From NCBI RefSeq assembly GCF_900459405.1, contig NZ_UHFN01000007.1, positions 744,001 to 808,000 on the forward strand: a stretch of 64,000 bases of DNA, read 5' to 3'. The notes below the pieces were generated by a model, which was given only the letters and a program-made list of their open reading frames with translations, made no database searches and was not told the DNA's origin. Position numbers and translations under genes: made by a program. Position 1 is the first letter of the stretch. Every line of letters starts with the position of its first letter. This DNA is from Streptococcus hyointestinalis (GTDB taxonomy: Bacteria > Bacillota > Bacilli > Lactobacillales > Streptococcaceae). Positions 35,352 through 43,642 of the stretch are shown one piece after another.

Positions 35352-36762
35352 GGCTCTTTGTCAACTGTAGTGGGTGATGAAAAGCTATGTGCGAGAGAGA
35401 ACGATTTTCGTTCTCTCTCTTTGTATGTTCAGAGTGATGAGAATCTTGGTTCTAAAGTTCTTAAAGTTACGAAATCCAAACGCTTGCCGTTTGATGTCTT
35501 TGATAAGCTTGTTAGTGGCTTCCAGTTTGGCATTGGAATAAGGTTGCTTCAGAGCGTTGGTAATATAAGTTTCGTGCTTTAGAAAAGTCCGAAAAACTCT
35601 TGAAAAACTTGCGTTGACAGTACCCAAATTGTCGTGAATGAGTCCAAAGAAAGCCTTGACACGCTTCTCTTGAAAATGAAAGAGCAGTAGCTGGTAAAGT
35701 TCATAGTAATAGCGTAACTCAGGCGAAAAAGCTAAGGTTTTCTGGACAATTTCTCTAGGCGTCAGCGTTTGACGAAAGATTCTAGAGTAGAAAGCCTTGT
35801 CGGAGAGCTTCCTGCTGTCTTTTTGCAGAATTTTCCAATGATTTTTCATGGCTCTGTAAGGCAGAGATGTCTTGTCAAATGCCTTCATGATGGCAATGCG
35901 AGTGGTCATCATGGCTCGACTAAGGTGCTGCACGATGTGGAAACGGTCAAGAACAATCTCAGCCTTTGGAAATAGTTTCCTGATGATGGGAATGTAGGCT
36001 CCCGACATGTCTACTGTGACCACTCTGACCTTCTCCCTAGCCTGTCTGGAATACTTGTAGAAGTGGTTTTTGATGGTTGTTTGGCGATTGTTTTCAAGAA
36101 GAGCAATGATTTTCTTGGTCTTAAAATCTTGCGCAATGAAAGCCAACTTTCCCTTGTTTCTTGCGAATTCATCCCAGCTCAAGACCTCTGGTAAAGTCTC
36201 AAAGTTGTCCTTAAAAGTGAAAGCGTTCAGCTGCCTCTGGACGGTAGAAACAGAGACGTGGAGGCGTCTTGCGATGTCTGTGTTGGTCTGTTTTTCGATG
36301 AGGAGCTGAGTGATTTTCGCCCAGACAGGCTGTGAGATTTGGCAATGTTTCTTGACCAGGCTAGTTTTGGCGACAGAAACCCTACGGCACGCTTTACACT
36401 GAAAGCGCCGCTTTCTGAGTTTTAGGACAGTTGCCATGCCTTGGACGTCTAAGATTGGGATGGTGGCAGGTCTTTGAAAATCGTATTTGATCATCTTTCC
36501 TTGACAATGAGGACAGGCTGGAGCGGGATAATCCAGCTCGGCTCTTATCTCGATGTGAGTCTGATGTTTGAGAACAATTGATATTTTGATGTTTAAGTCT
36601 TTGATTCCAATGAGTTTTGTGCTATTCTTAATATGTTCCATAAGTACCTCCTAATGATGGTTTAGTCGCTTTTCATTATAAGTCTTATGGGACTTTTTTC
36701 ATACAGATAAAAAGCCCTATAACCTCTGAGGTGGCGTTACCCACTACAGATATTATAGAGCC
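35352..36762 (-). mobile_element. Intact ISL3-family element (copy 3)
   Basis: It is 1411 bp, from GGCTCTTTGTCAACTG (35352) to ATTATAGAGCC (36762); both ends share CTGTAGTGGGT after the variable 7 bp. The flanks GCCTTTTG and AGTTTTTG share only TTTTG. It begins 5 bp after copy 2 ends and lies inside an ABC-F gene remnant. Confidence 0.9.
35385..36641 (-). CDS. ISL3-family transposase (intact)
   Basis: The full-length ISL3 transposase has 418 residues. The zinc-finger pairs CPHCQGKM and CKACRRV are followed by ISQPVWAKITQLLIEKQ (the HTH lead-in missing from copies 1 and 2), then WDEFARNKGKLAFI, DMSGAYIPI and LDRFHIVQHLSRAM. The C-terminus is FRNFKNFRTKILITLN. AGGAGG is 7 nt before the ATG. 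It is the only apparently active ISL3 in the window. Confidence 0.93.
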   Translation of the reverse strand: MEHIKNSTKLIGIKDLNIKISIVLKHQTHIEIRAELDYPAPACPHCQGKMIKYDFQRPATIPILDVQGMATVLKLRKRRFQCKACRRVSVAKTSLVKKHCQISQPVWAKITQLLIEKQTNTDIARRLHVSVSTVQRQLNAFTFKDNFETLPEVLSWDEFARNKGKLAFIAQDFKTKKIIALLENNRQTTIKNHFYKYSRQAREKVRVVTVDMSGAYIPIIRKLFPKAEIVLDRFHIVQHLSRAMMTTRIAIMKAFDKTSLPYRAMKNHWKILQKDSRKLSDKAFYSRIFRQTLTPREIVQKTLAFSPELRYYYELYQLLLFHFQEKRVKAFFGLIHDNLGTVNASFSRVFRTFLKHETYITNALKQPYSNAKLEATNKLIKDIKRQAFGFRNFKNFRTKILITLNIQRERTKIVLSRT

Positions 36763-36766
36763 AGTT

Positions 36767-36853
36767 TTTGTTAGCCACGATTATTACTTTATCGAGCATG
36801 TGGCGAATCGTGTCTTAGACATTAAAACATGGCAACAGGAGAATGATACTTAA
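36767..36853 (+). pseudogene. 3' remnant of an ABC-F ATPase gene
   Basis: 28 codons plus stop remain: FVSHDYYFIEHVANRVLDI and a short tail. The SHDYYFIEHVANR pattern is the H-loop of the second ATPase domain of ABC-F proteins (Lsa/Vga/Msr-like). The upstream part is missing, cut by ISL3 copy 3. No related gene body is seen left of the IS cluster. Confidence 0.65.
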
Positions 36854-36882
36854 AAAAGACTTATCTTTTTTGACATCAGGGC

Positions 36883-36936
36883 TTGAAATTTCCAAAAATC
36901 ATGATATAATTAACCAGTAAACAATTAACTAGTTAA
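36883..36936 (+). promoter_or_regulatory. adcA promoter with AdcR boxes
   Basis: TTGAAA (36883-36888), 16-bp spacer, extended -10 TGATATAAT (hexamer 36905-36910). A perfect TTAACTAGTTAA (36925-36936) and a near match TTAACCAGTAAA (36910-36921) fit the AdcR zinc-responsive operator. Repression in zinc-replete cells is the expected outcome. Confidence 0.85.
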
Positions 36937-36969
36937 GTATATACTTGACCTAATGAGGAAAGGAAAACC

Positions 36970-38478
36970 ATGAGAAGGAAATTAGTATGCTTACTGACTG
37001 CTATGACATTGGTTCTTGGCGTGTCGCTTGCCTTTAGCAAAACAAGCCACGCAGACGATAGGATAAAGGTAGTGACCACCTTTTACCCTGTCTACGAGTT
37101 TACCAAGGAAGTCATGGGAGATGAGGGAGACGTGTCTCTTTTGATTAAGGCGGGGACAGAACCGCATGATTTCGAGCCTTCCACAAAGGACGTTGCCAAG
37201 ATTCAAAAGGCGGATAGCTTTGTCTACATGGATGATAACATGGAGACTTGGGTGAGCTCTGTCAAGAAAACGGTCGGCGACAGCTCGAAGTTTATCAAAG
37301 GCACAGGCGATATGCTCCTTTTAGCTGGTAGCGAAGAAGAGCACGAAGAAAGCGGTAAAAGCCACAGCCACGCCTACGACCCTCACGTTTGGCTCTCTCC
37401 AAAACGTGCCAAAACTGTCGTTGAAAATATCCGTGACGGCTTGATTAAAGCCTATCCAGACAAGAAAGAAACCTTTACTAAAAACGCTGCCGCTTATATC
37501 ACCAAGCTAGAAGCGCTGGACAAGAGCTATGAAACAGCGCTTTCAAAAGCCAAACAAAAAAGCTTTGTTACACAGCACGCAGCCTTTTCTTACCTTGCTC
37601 TTGACTACGGGCTCAATCAAATCGCTATCACAGGTGTTAGCCCTGAGACGGAACCAACCGCAAAACGCCTAGCAGAGCTTGCAAAATACATCAAAAAATA
37701 CGACATCAAGTACATTTACTTTGAGGAAACAGCCTCAAGTAAAGTCGCTAAAACCTTGGCGGATGAAGCAGGTGTCAAAACAGCGGTGCTCAACCCCATT
37801 GAGAGCCTAACCAGTAAGCAAGAAAAAGCAGGTGAGTCTTACATCTCTATCATGAAATCAAACCTCAAAGCCCTTCAAAAGACAACATCTGTCAAGGGTA
37901 AAGAGATTAAGGCAGAGTCTGACGCAAGCGAAAAAACAGTTGAAAATGGCTACTTTAAGACAAGTGCTGTTAAAAACCGCACCCTGTCTGACTGGAGTGG
38001 TAATTGGCAGTCTGTTTATCCTTATCTTGAGGACGGCACACTTGATCAAGTCTGGGACTACAAGGCAAAACTCAATAAAGATAAAACTGCCGAAGAGTAC
38101 AAAGCCTACTACACAACAGGTTACAAGACAGATGTTACCAATATCAGCATTGATGGTAGCAAAAACACCATCACCTTTACACAAAACGGTGAAAAGAAAA
38201 CCTTTACATATAAATATGTCGGCTACAAAATCTTGAAGTATAAAAAAGGCAACCGAGGTGTTCGCTACCTCTTTGAAACAGAGGATAAAGACGCTGGCGA
38301 ATTCAAGTACGTCCAGTTTAGTGACCACGGTATCAAACCACAAACAGCTGCGCATTTCCACCTTTTTTGGGGCAGCACCAGCCAAGACGACGTCCTAAAA
38401 GAAATGGACAACTGGCCAACCTACTATCCTGAAAAACTCTCAGGACACGACATTGCCCAAGAAATGGTTGCCCACTAA
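36970..38478 (+). CDS. adcA: Zinc ABC transporter substrate-binding protein AdcA with ZinT domain
   Basis: AdcA captures extracellular zinc for the AdcBC permease. The 502-residue protein has a signal peptide (residues 1-29, no lipobox cysteine, so cleaved/secreted or membrane-retained). The cluster A-I ZnuA-like domain has TEPHDFEPS, a short His-rich loop (EEHEESGKSHSHAYDPH) and zinc ligands in DPHVWLSP and VTQHAAFSY. A C-terminal ZinT domain (about 325-502) has SDHGIKPQTAAHFHLFWG. adcB and adcC are not adjacent. A terminator follows at 38488. Confidence 0.95.
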   Translation: MRRKLVCLLTAMTLVLGVSLAFSKTSHADDRIKVVTTFYPVYEFTKEVMGDEGDVSLLIKAGTEPHDFEPSTKDVAKIQKADSFVYMDDNMETWVSSVKKTVGDSSKFIKGTGDMLLLAGSEEEHEESGKSHSHAYDPHVWLSPKRAKTVVENIRDGLIKAYPDKKETFTKNAAAYITKLEALDKSYETALSKAKQKSFVTQHAAFSYLALDYGLNQIAITGVSPETEPTAKRLAELAKYIKKYDIKYIYFEETASSKVAKTLADEAGVKTAVLNPIESLTSKQEKAGESYISIMKSNLKALQKTTSVKGKEIKAESDASEKTVENGYFKTSAVKNRTLSDWSGNWQSVYPYLEDGTLDQVWDYKAKLNKDKTAEEYKAYYTTGYKTDVTNISIDGSKNTITFTQNGEKKTFTYKYVGYKILKYKKGNRGVRYLFETEDKDAGEFKYVQFSDHGIKPQTAAHFHLFWGSTSQDDVLKEMDNWPTYYPEKLSGHDIAQEMVAH

Positions 38479-38486
38479 AGAGAACT

Positions 38487-38523
38487 TAAAAGACTAGAGG
38501 TATTAGCTTCTAGTCTTTTTTGA
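38487..38523 (+). terminator. adcA terminator
   Basis: AAAAGACTAGA / TCTAGTCTTTT stem followed by TT. Confidence 0.9.
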
Positions 38524-38534
38524 TAAGTAGAAGT

Positions 38535-38570
38535 AAAAAAACTCGTTTCCGTAGAAGAAACGAGTTTTGT
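38535..38570 (-). terminator. rpmE2 terminator
   Basis: AAAACTCGTTTC / GAAACGAGTTTT perfect 12-bp stem with a CGTAGA loop, A-run/T-run on both sides. Confidence 0.85.
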
Positions 38571-38601
38571 ATTAGCACATTTAAGTAGCAAATGATTTTG
38601 C

Positions 38602-38844
38602 TTATTTGAGACCGTATTTTTTGTTGAAACGATCCACACGTCCGTCTGCTTGAGTGAATTTTTGACGACCTGTGTAGAATGGGTGTGAATCTGATGAGAT
38701 TTCAACACGGATAAGTGGGTATTCAGCACCTTCAAATTCAACAGTTTCTTTAGAAGATTTTGTTGAACCGCTAAGGAACTTGTAGCCAGTAGTAGTGTCC
38801 ATGAAGACAACTTGACGATATTCTGGATGGATATCTTTTTTCAT
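38602..38844 (-). CDS. rpmE2: 50S ribosomal protein L31 type B
   Basis: This is the zinc-independent L31 paralogue, 80 residues from [10 protein letters not shown]. It has no CxxC zinc motif, which defines type B. In other Firmicutes such copies replace the zinc-binding L31 under zinc limitation. Its position next to adcA is suggestive, although no AdcR box is seen in its own promoter. The start is ATG 38844; an in-frame TTG three codons earlier is too close to AAAGGA. It is convergent with adcA. Confidence 0.94.
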   Translation of the reverse strand: MKKDIHPEYRQVVFMDTTTGYKFLSGSTKSSKETVEFEGAEYPLIRVEISSDSHPFYTGRQKFTQADGRVDRFNKKYGLK

Positions 38845-38902
38845 GTTTAACAATTTTCCTTTCTGCCATAGCTCTTGTGAGCCATAGTTTATTAACTATT
38901 AC

Positions 38903-38931
38903 ATTCTATCAAAACTTGCCAGACTTGACAA
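38903..38931 (-). promoter_or_regulatory. rpmE2 promoter
   Basis: On the minus strand TTGTCA (38931-38926), 17-bp spacer, TAGAAT (38908-38903). The leader contains a small GGCTC/GAGC hairpin, possibly part of an L31 leader. Confidence 0.65.
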
Positions 38932-38988
38932 GTCTTTTTAGCGAATTTTTTGACGGATAAGGAAAAGTCACTTCAAAAATAAATGAAA

Positions 38989-39078
38989 TATTACTTTAAC
39001 ATTACTTTAATGTTTTTAATCTCTTTTTCATCTCATTAAAATAAACTTGTGTAACAATAAGAGATTGTTACTATAACA
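38989..39078 (+). promoter_or_regulatory. wecB upstream region with direct repeat and palindrome
   Basis: Two ATTACTTTAA copies lie 12 bp apart (about 38990 and 39001). GTAACAAT (39051-39058) and ATTGTTAC (39064-39071) form a perfect palindrome with a 5-bp centre, next to a probable -10 TATAAC (39073-39078). This looks like an operator region; the factor is unknown. Confidence 0.45.
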
Positions 39079-39105
39079 TTATAAACAAATGAAAGAGAGG
39101 TCATT

Positions 39106-40272
39106 ATGTCTTCTGAAAAACGTTTGAAGGTGATGGTTGTTTTTGGGACACGACCAGAAGCCATTAAGATGGCTCCTTTAATTTTTCAGTTGAAAAAGGA
39201 AAAGCATTTATTTGAGACCAAGGTTGTGGTGACATCACAGCACAGGGAACTTCTTGACCAGGTGTGTCAGGTGTTTGGGATAGTGCCTGATTATGATTTG
39301 GATGTCATGAGTGAGCGCCAGAGTTTGGTGGATGTGACGACAGTCATTCTTGAGAAATTGGACGCTGTGCTCAAAAAAGAACAGCCTGATATGGTTTTGG
39401 TTCACGGTGATACAGCGACAGCTTTTGCTGCTAGTCTAGCGACTTTTTACAATCACATTAAGCTGGGGCATGTCGAGGCTGGGCTTCGCACTTGGGACAA
39501 GCTCTCCCCCTTTCCAGAGGAGATGAATCGCCAGTTGACCGACGCTATGTGTGATGTCTACTTTGCACCAACTGCTAAAAGTAGAGCTAATCTCCTGCAA
39601 GAAGGACGAAGCCAAGACGCTATCTTTGTGACGGGAAATACAGTGATAGACACTCTGTCTCTGACTATCAGCGACTCTTATCACCATGAGCTGTTTGACA
39701 GGTTGGACGCCAACAAACGCTTTATTTTATTGACCATGCATCGCAGAGAAAGTCATGGTGACGCTATGAAAGAGGTGTTTGAAGCTATCTATGAGGTGAG
39801 CGCAGAGTATGAGGACTTGGAGATTGTCTTTCCAGTACATCCAAATCCCAATGTGCAAGCGCTAGCTAAGCAAATGCTAGATGGCGTTGAGCATATCCAT
39901 CTCATCTCACCGCTTGATGTGGTTGATTTTCATAATATCGCACGGCGCAGCTATTTTATCATGACCGACTCAGGCGGTGTGCAAGAAGAAGCGCCGTCAC
40001 TTGGTAAGCCTGTCCTTGTCTTACGTAAGGAAACAGAGCGCCCAGAAGGTGTTCAGGCAGGCACCTTGCGTTTAGTTGGTACTGACAAGGAAACGATTAA
40101 AAGTGCTATGCGAGAACTCTTGGGTGACAGAGAGTGCTACAATCGTATGGCAAGGGCGCAAAATCTTTATGGAGATGGCTGTGCGTCAGAGCGTATCACA
40201 CAGGCACTAGCCTATCATTTTGGACGAGCTGAGCGCCCGCTAGATTTTGCAAGTGGGGTGAGTGATGAATAA
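39106..40272 (+). CDS. wecB: UDP-N-acetylglucosamine 2-epimerase
   Basis: The enzyme interconverts UDP-GlcNAc and UDP-ManNAc in the cytosol, supplying ManNAc for polysaccharides. The 388-residue length and motifs are standard: VVFGTRPEAIKMAPLI, GHVEAGLRT, LTMHRRES, MTDSGGVQEEAPSLGKPVLV. AGAGAGG precedes the ATG. It overlaps the next gene and heads a five-gene exopolysaccharide-type locus, which suggests a ManNAc-containing polymer. Also known as MnaA. Confidence 0.95.
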   Translation: MSSEKRLKVMVVFGTRPEAIKMAPLIFQLKKEKHLFETKVVVTSQHRELLDQVCQVFGIVPDYDLDVMSERQSLVDVTTVILEKLDAVLKKEQPDMVLVHGDTATAFAASLATFYNHIKLGHVEAGLRTWDKLSPFPEEMNRQLTDAMCDVYFAPTAKSRANLLQEGRSQDAIFVTGNTVIDTLSLTISDSYHHELFDRLDANKRFILLTMHRRESHGDAMKEVFEAIYEVSAEYEDLEIVFPVHPNPNVQALAKQMLDGVEHIHLISPLDVVDFHNIARRSYFIMTDSGGVQEEAPSLGKPVLVLRKETERPEGVQAGTLRLVGTDKETIKSAMRELLGDRECYNRMARAQNLYGDGCASERITQALAYHFGRAERPLDFASGVSDE

Positions 40273-41050
40273 GCAAAGACATTTGTTAATAGAGAGCGTG
40301 GTCTTATCGGCTGGATTACTGTTTTTGCTCATTTATGACTTTTTGGTGGATAAGCCTTTTTTGTCGAGTTTGCTTTGCCTACTTGCCTTGGCTTTAGTGA
40401 GCAATCTTTTCTTGAGTACGCTCTTAATTGCGTGGTTGACGCTTTTATCCATAGCTCTTGCGGTTATGATTTTACTGTCTGGTGTGAGCTTTATGGCAGG
40501 CATGTCTCTTTTTTTGCTGGTGATTAGCTTTCCCTTGGCATTGACGCTAGGCAATTGCTTGGTGGCTTATTACCACACGAGAGTCTCTAAGGTCACTACA
40601 AAGGAAAAGCAGGCTGAAGCTGCCTATAAGGTCTTGCTTGAGGAGACGAGGATTTCAGGGAGTCACCTGCAGATTAGTCTCGTTCATTGGGCGCATAATG
40701 ACTATTTTTATCAAGTGCACTCCAAGGAATACCGCCGTATGATTAAGCACACGGTGGATACTCTGGAGCGCTTTGTCGGTTTAGAAGACAGTGTCTACTA
40801 TCTCTCAGACGGTGATTTTTTGATTTTATCGACAGATGATAGTAAGGACTATGAGAAACTTATCCGTCAGTCTTTGCTTCCTCAATTGCAAACAGAGCTG
40901 TTTATCAATAAAAGCAGTCATCACAGCCTGCAATACCAGAGCGCTGTTATCCGTATGAGGAGCTCATTTGATACGGATACGATGTCCTTTTCAAAAGTAC
41001 AGCATTTGCTAAAGCGCATGCTAGAGACCGACTTAATCGTAGAATATTGA
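40265..41050 (+). CDS. Membrane protein with degenerate GGDEF-like cytosolic domain
   Basis: 261 residues. The first ~105 are hydrophobic, with about four membrane helices (for example LLFLLIYDFLV and LFLLVISFPLALTLGNCLV). The remainder resembles a GGDEF fold: HWAHNDYFYQV, then DTLERFV, GLED (172-175), SVYYL, and SDGDF (181-185) in place of GGDEF. The A-site is lost and the I-site RxxD reads GLED, so neither c-di-GMP synthesis nor canonical binding is expected. It is comparable in layout to the membrane GGDEF-like component of the Listeria pss locus. The fold is inferred from pattern only. Confidence 0.6.
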   Translation: MNKQRHLLIESVVLSAGLLFLLIYDFLVDKPFLSSLLCLLALALVSNLFLSTLLIAWLTLLSIALAVMILLSGVSFMAGMSLFLLVISFPLALTLGNCLVAYYHTRVSKVTTKEKQAEAAYKVLLEETRISGSHLQISLVHWAHNDYFYQVHSKEYRRMIKHTVDTLERFVGLEDSVYYLSDGDFLILSTDDSKDYEKLIRQSLLPQLQTELFINKSSHHSLQYQSAVIRMRSSFDTDTMSFSKVQHLLKRMLETDLIVEY

Positions 41051-41062
41051 AAGGAGTAGCAG

Positions 41063-41200
41063 ATGTTAGTTGAGGTATTTCATGTTCTGGTGTGGATTGT
41101 CAGTATCCTCTTTGCGCTGAATTTTTGCGTGCTCGCTATTTGTTATCTAGTGATTTACAATCGGGTCAATCATCACTTTAAGGCGGTGAAGCATGATTAG
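41063..41200 (+). CDS. Small single-pass membrane protein (45 aa)
   Basis: This short ORF has a good AAGGAG site 7-8 nt upstream: MLVEVFHVLVWIVSILFALN, a membrane helix, then a basic/His tail (NRVNHHFKAVKHD). It sits exactly between the GGDEF-like protein and the glycosyltransferase gene, whose probable ATG (41193) overlaps its end. It may be a synthase accessory subunit, like the small PgaD/IcaD-type partners. No family recognised. Confidence 0.6.
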   Translation: MLVEVFHVLVWIVSILFALNFCVLAICYLVIYNRVNHHFKAVKHD

Positions 41201-42507
41201 CGAGCTTTCTATCATACATAGTGACCTTGGTGTCTATCTGGTTGTCTCTTTTTTGGGCACTCTTGACTCTTTCTTCTGCCACCCATTTTTGGCTCAAGCA
41301 CAGCAGGTTTGACGTTGACCTATCGCCACTAGAAGAATATCCGATGATTAGTGTTGTTGTGCCAGCGCACAATGAAGAAGTGGTCATTGCAAAAACCATG
41401 CGTGCGATTTTGGAGATGAATTAACCTAAAGAAGCCATGGAAGTTTTGCTGTTTGCAGATAACTGTAGCGATGCGACCTTTTCAGAGATGGAGCGTGTCA
41501 AGGCGGACGCCAAGTACAAAGGTCACACCATTCGTCTAATCGAGCGTCAAGGCACAGGCGGAAAAGCTGGTGTCTTAAACGATGCGCTAAAGTTGGCAAA
41601 GGGCGACTACATCGCTGTCTACGACGCAGACGCCATGCCAGAGGCAAATGCGCTTTATTTTCTGGTCAAAAAGATTTTGGAAAATAAAGACGACTATGTG
41701 GCTGCTTTTGGGCGCAATAAAACCCGCAACGCTAAGCAAAATCTCTTGACCCGCTTTATCAATCAAGAAATCATCACCACACAGCGTGTGCAGCATGTGG
41801 GCAGTTGGCATTTGTTTAAAATTGGACGTATTCCAGGGACGAATTTTCTCATTGAAAAAGCTTTTGTTGAGAGTATTGGTGGCTGGAGTTCGGGAGCTTT
41901 GACAGAGGACACCGACATTTCCTTTAAGATTATGGAAAAAGGTAAGCTCATCGCTCTCGCCTACAATTCAGAAGCTTTTCAGCAAGAGCCAGAGACGCTA
42001 AAAACCTACTACATGCAGAGAAAACGCTGGGCAAAAGGCAATTACGAGGTGGTTTTCAAAAATATTTGTCATCTCTTTAGACCCAGCAATTGGCGGGTCA
42101 AGCTAGAAGTTGTCTACTATACTTGTACCTTCTTCTGGTTTAATGCCGCTATTGTCCTATCAAATATCATCTTTGCGTCAAATCTCATCGCACTTGTTGT
42201 CAGACAATTTAACGATGAGGTGACACTGCCTTTTACCTTTAACGGCAGTAATCTCTATCTGGAGCAGATGTTGTTTTTTAATTGGCTACTGATGATTTTG
42301 ATTTACCTTTTGCAGATTCATCTAGCGATGGCAACGCAATTTGGGCAGGCAACGTCTCATCAACTTTGGATAGCCTTGCTTGCTTATTTTACCTATTCAC
42401 AGTTATTTATTATCGTATCGATTGATGCCCTGATATCCCTTTGCTTAGACAAGCTTTTGCAGCGTGACGGGACAAAATGGGTGAAAACAAAACGCTTTTC
42501 AGGTTAG
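41193..42507 (+). pseudogene. Processive GT2 polysaccharide synthase, interrupted by a stop codon
   Basis: This is a family 2 membrane glycosyltransferase. VVVPAHNEE is followed in frame by a TAA at 41422-41424, within LEMN-stop-PKEAMEVLLFADNCSDAT, where tyrosine would be expected. The rest (41437-42507) has GGKAGVLNDAL, VYDADAMPE (DxD), ALTEDTDISF (TED) and QRKRWAKGN (QxxRW of processive synthases), then several C-terminal membrane helices. The best ATG (41193, AAGGCGG upstream) is out of frame with the GT2 frame, which opens only at GTG 41221. A second lesion near the N-terminus is therefore possible. Likely inactive. Confidence 0.82.
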
Positions 42508-42513
42508 GAAGTT

Positions 42514-43611
42514 ATGAGGAGAACGAAATTTAGATTTATTTGGTTTATTATAGCACTGGTCTTACTCGCCGTGATTTTTCTACGAGCGAGACAGACCAAT
42601 GACAAAGTGCTAAAGTCCAATCTCTACAAGGAATGGACGCAACAATTTTTGGTGACAAAGGGTGATACAGCATATATTAAAACGACAAACGACGAGACAA
42701 AAGATGTCGTTTTGTCAGAGGCGCAGGGCTATGGGATGTTGATTTCTGTTGAGGCAGCCGAGGAGGGTTTAGCCAGCAAAAGTCAGTTTAATCATCTCTA
42801 TCATTACTATCTTAGTCACCGTGATGGAAGTAGCCAGCTCATGTCTTGGCGACAAATCATCTCTGGGCAAAAAGAGACCTCTCAAAAAAGCAACGCAACA
42901 GACGGCGACCTCTATATCGCCTATGCGCTTATCCGAGCGGCTAATCTTTGGAATGATGAGGAATATAAAAAGCAAGCGAAGCGCTTGCTTGCAGACATCT
43001 TGGCTTATAATTACAACAGCACACAGGAAGTATTAACGGTAGGCAATTGGGCGACAAAAGACAGCAAGTATTACAATCTCGTCCGAACATCAGATGTACT
43101 TCCTGAGCAGTTTAGCAGTTTTTATGAGCTGTCAGGAGACGAGCGCTGGCTGACCATCAAGGATAACATGCTTGACAAATTGACCCTCGTTAGTCAAAAG
43201 GTCAAGACGGGCTTAGTGCCTGACTTTATCTGGCTGGAGGACGACAATGTCAAGATCGCTTCAAGCAATGACGTGGCAAATGAATTTGACGGTAGTTATT
43301 CTTACAACGCCTGTCGTTTGCCTTACAATCTAGCCCACAGCAAGGACGCTAAAAGTCAGCAGGTGTTAGGCAAGATGATGACCTTTTTCATGAGTAAAAA
43401 CCATGTCTACGCTGGCTACGACCTAGCAGGACACGCCCTCACCAAGCAAAATGCGGGCAGTTTTTCAGCGCCGCTGCTTTACGCTGGCAGCCAAAACACA
43501 GACTATCAAAAATTGGTCGAGGAAAATCGCTATATTTTCATGACCAAGCTGTCTGAACAGTCCTACTATGACGCTACGCTAGTGACACTAGTTGCTCTTG
43601 AGACCTTATAA
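42514..43611 (+). CDS. Glycoside hydrolase family 8 protein
   Basis: This membrane-tethered hydrolase has 365 residues. One N-terminal helix (FRFIWFIIALVLLAVIFL, about residues 6-23) anchors an (alpha/alpha)6-type catalytic domain. GH8 signatures are LSEAQGYGMLISV (putative general acid Glu) and DGDLYIAYALIRA (Asp). In cellulose- and Pss-type loci a GH8 enzyme trims or releases the polymer. It follows the GT2 gene by 6 bp. It appears intact, so it outlives its synthase. Confidence 0.85.
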   Translation: MRRTKFRFIWFIIALVLLAVIFLRARQTNDKVLKSNLYKEWTQQFLVTKGDTAYIKTTNDETKDVVLSEAQGYGMLISVEAAEEGLASKSQFNHLYHYYLSHRDGSSQLMSWRQIISGQKETSQKSNATDGDLYIAYALIRAANLWNDEEYKKQAKRLLADILAYNYNSTQEVLTVGNWATKDSKYYNLVRTSDVLPEQFSSFYELSGDERWLTIKDNMLDKLTLVSQKVKTGLVPDFIWLEDDNVKIASSNDVANEFDGSYSYNACRLPYNLAHSKDAKSQQVLGKMMTFFMSKNHVYAGYDLAGHALTKQNAGSFSAPLLYAGSQNTDYQKLVEENRYIFMTKLSEQSYYDATLVTLVALETL

Positions 43612-43642
43612 AAAGCCAATTGCTAAAAGCAATGGCTTTTTT
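43611..43642. terminator. Bidirectional terminator between GH8 and DHH genes
   Basis: AAAAGCCAATTGC / GCAATGGCTTTTTT with one bulged A; it serves two convergent genes. Confidence 0.85.

Noticed and set aside
28828..36762. Composite transposon carrying cargo between ISL3 copies 2 and 3
   Set aside because: Only 5 bp separate the two ISL3 elements; everything else between outer ends is nested IS sequence with no passenger gene.
41193..41313. Separate small protein from ATG 41193 (MISELSIIHSDLGVYLVV)
   Set aside because: It overlaps the GT2 N-terminal coding region in another frame and is more simply explained as the original GT2 start before a frame change; not listed as an independent gene.
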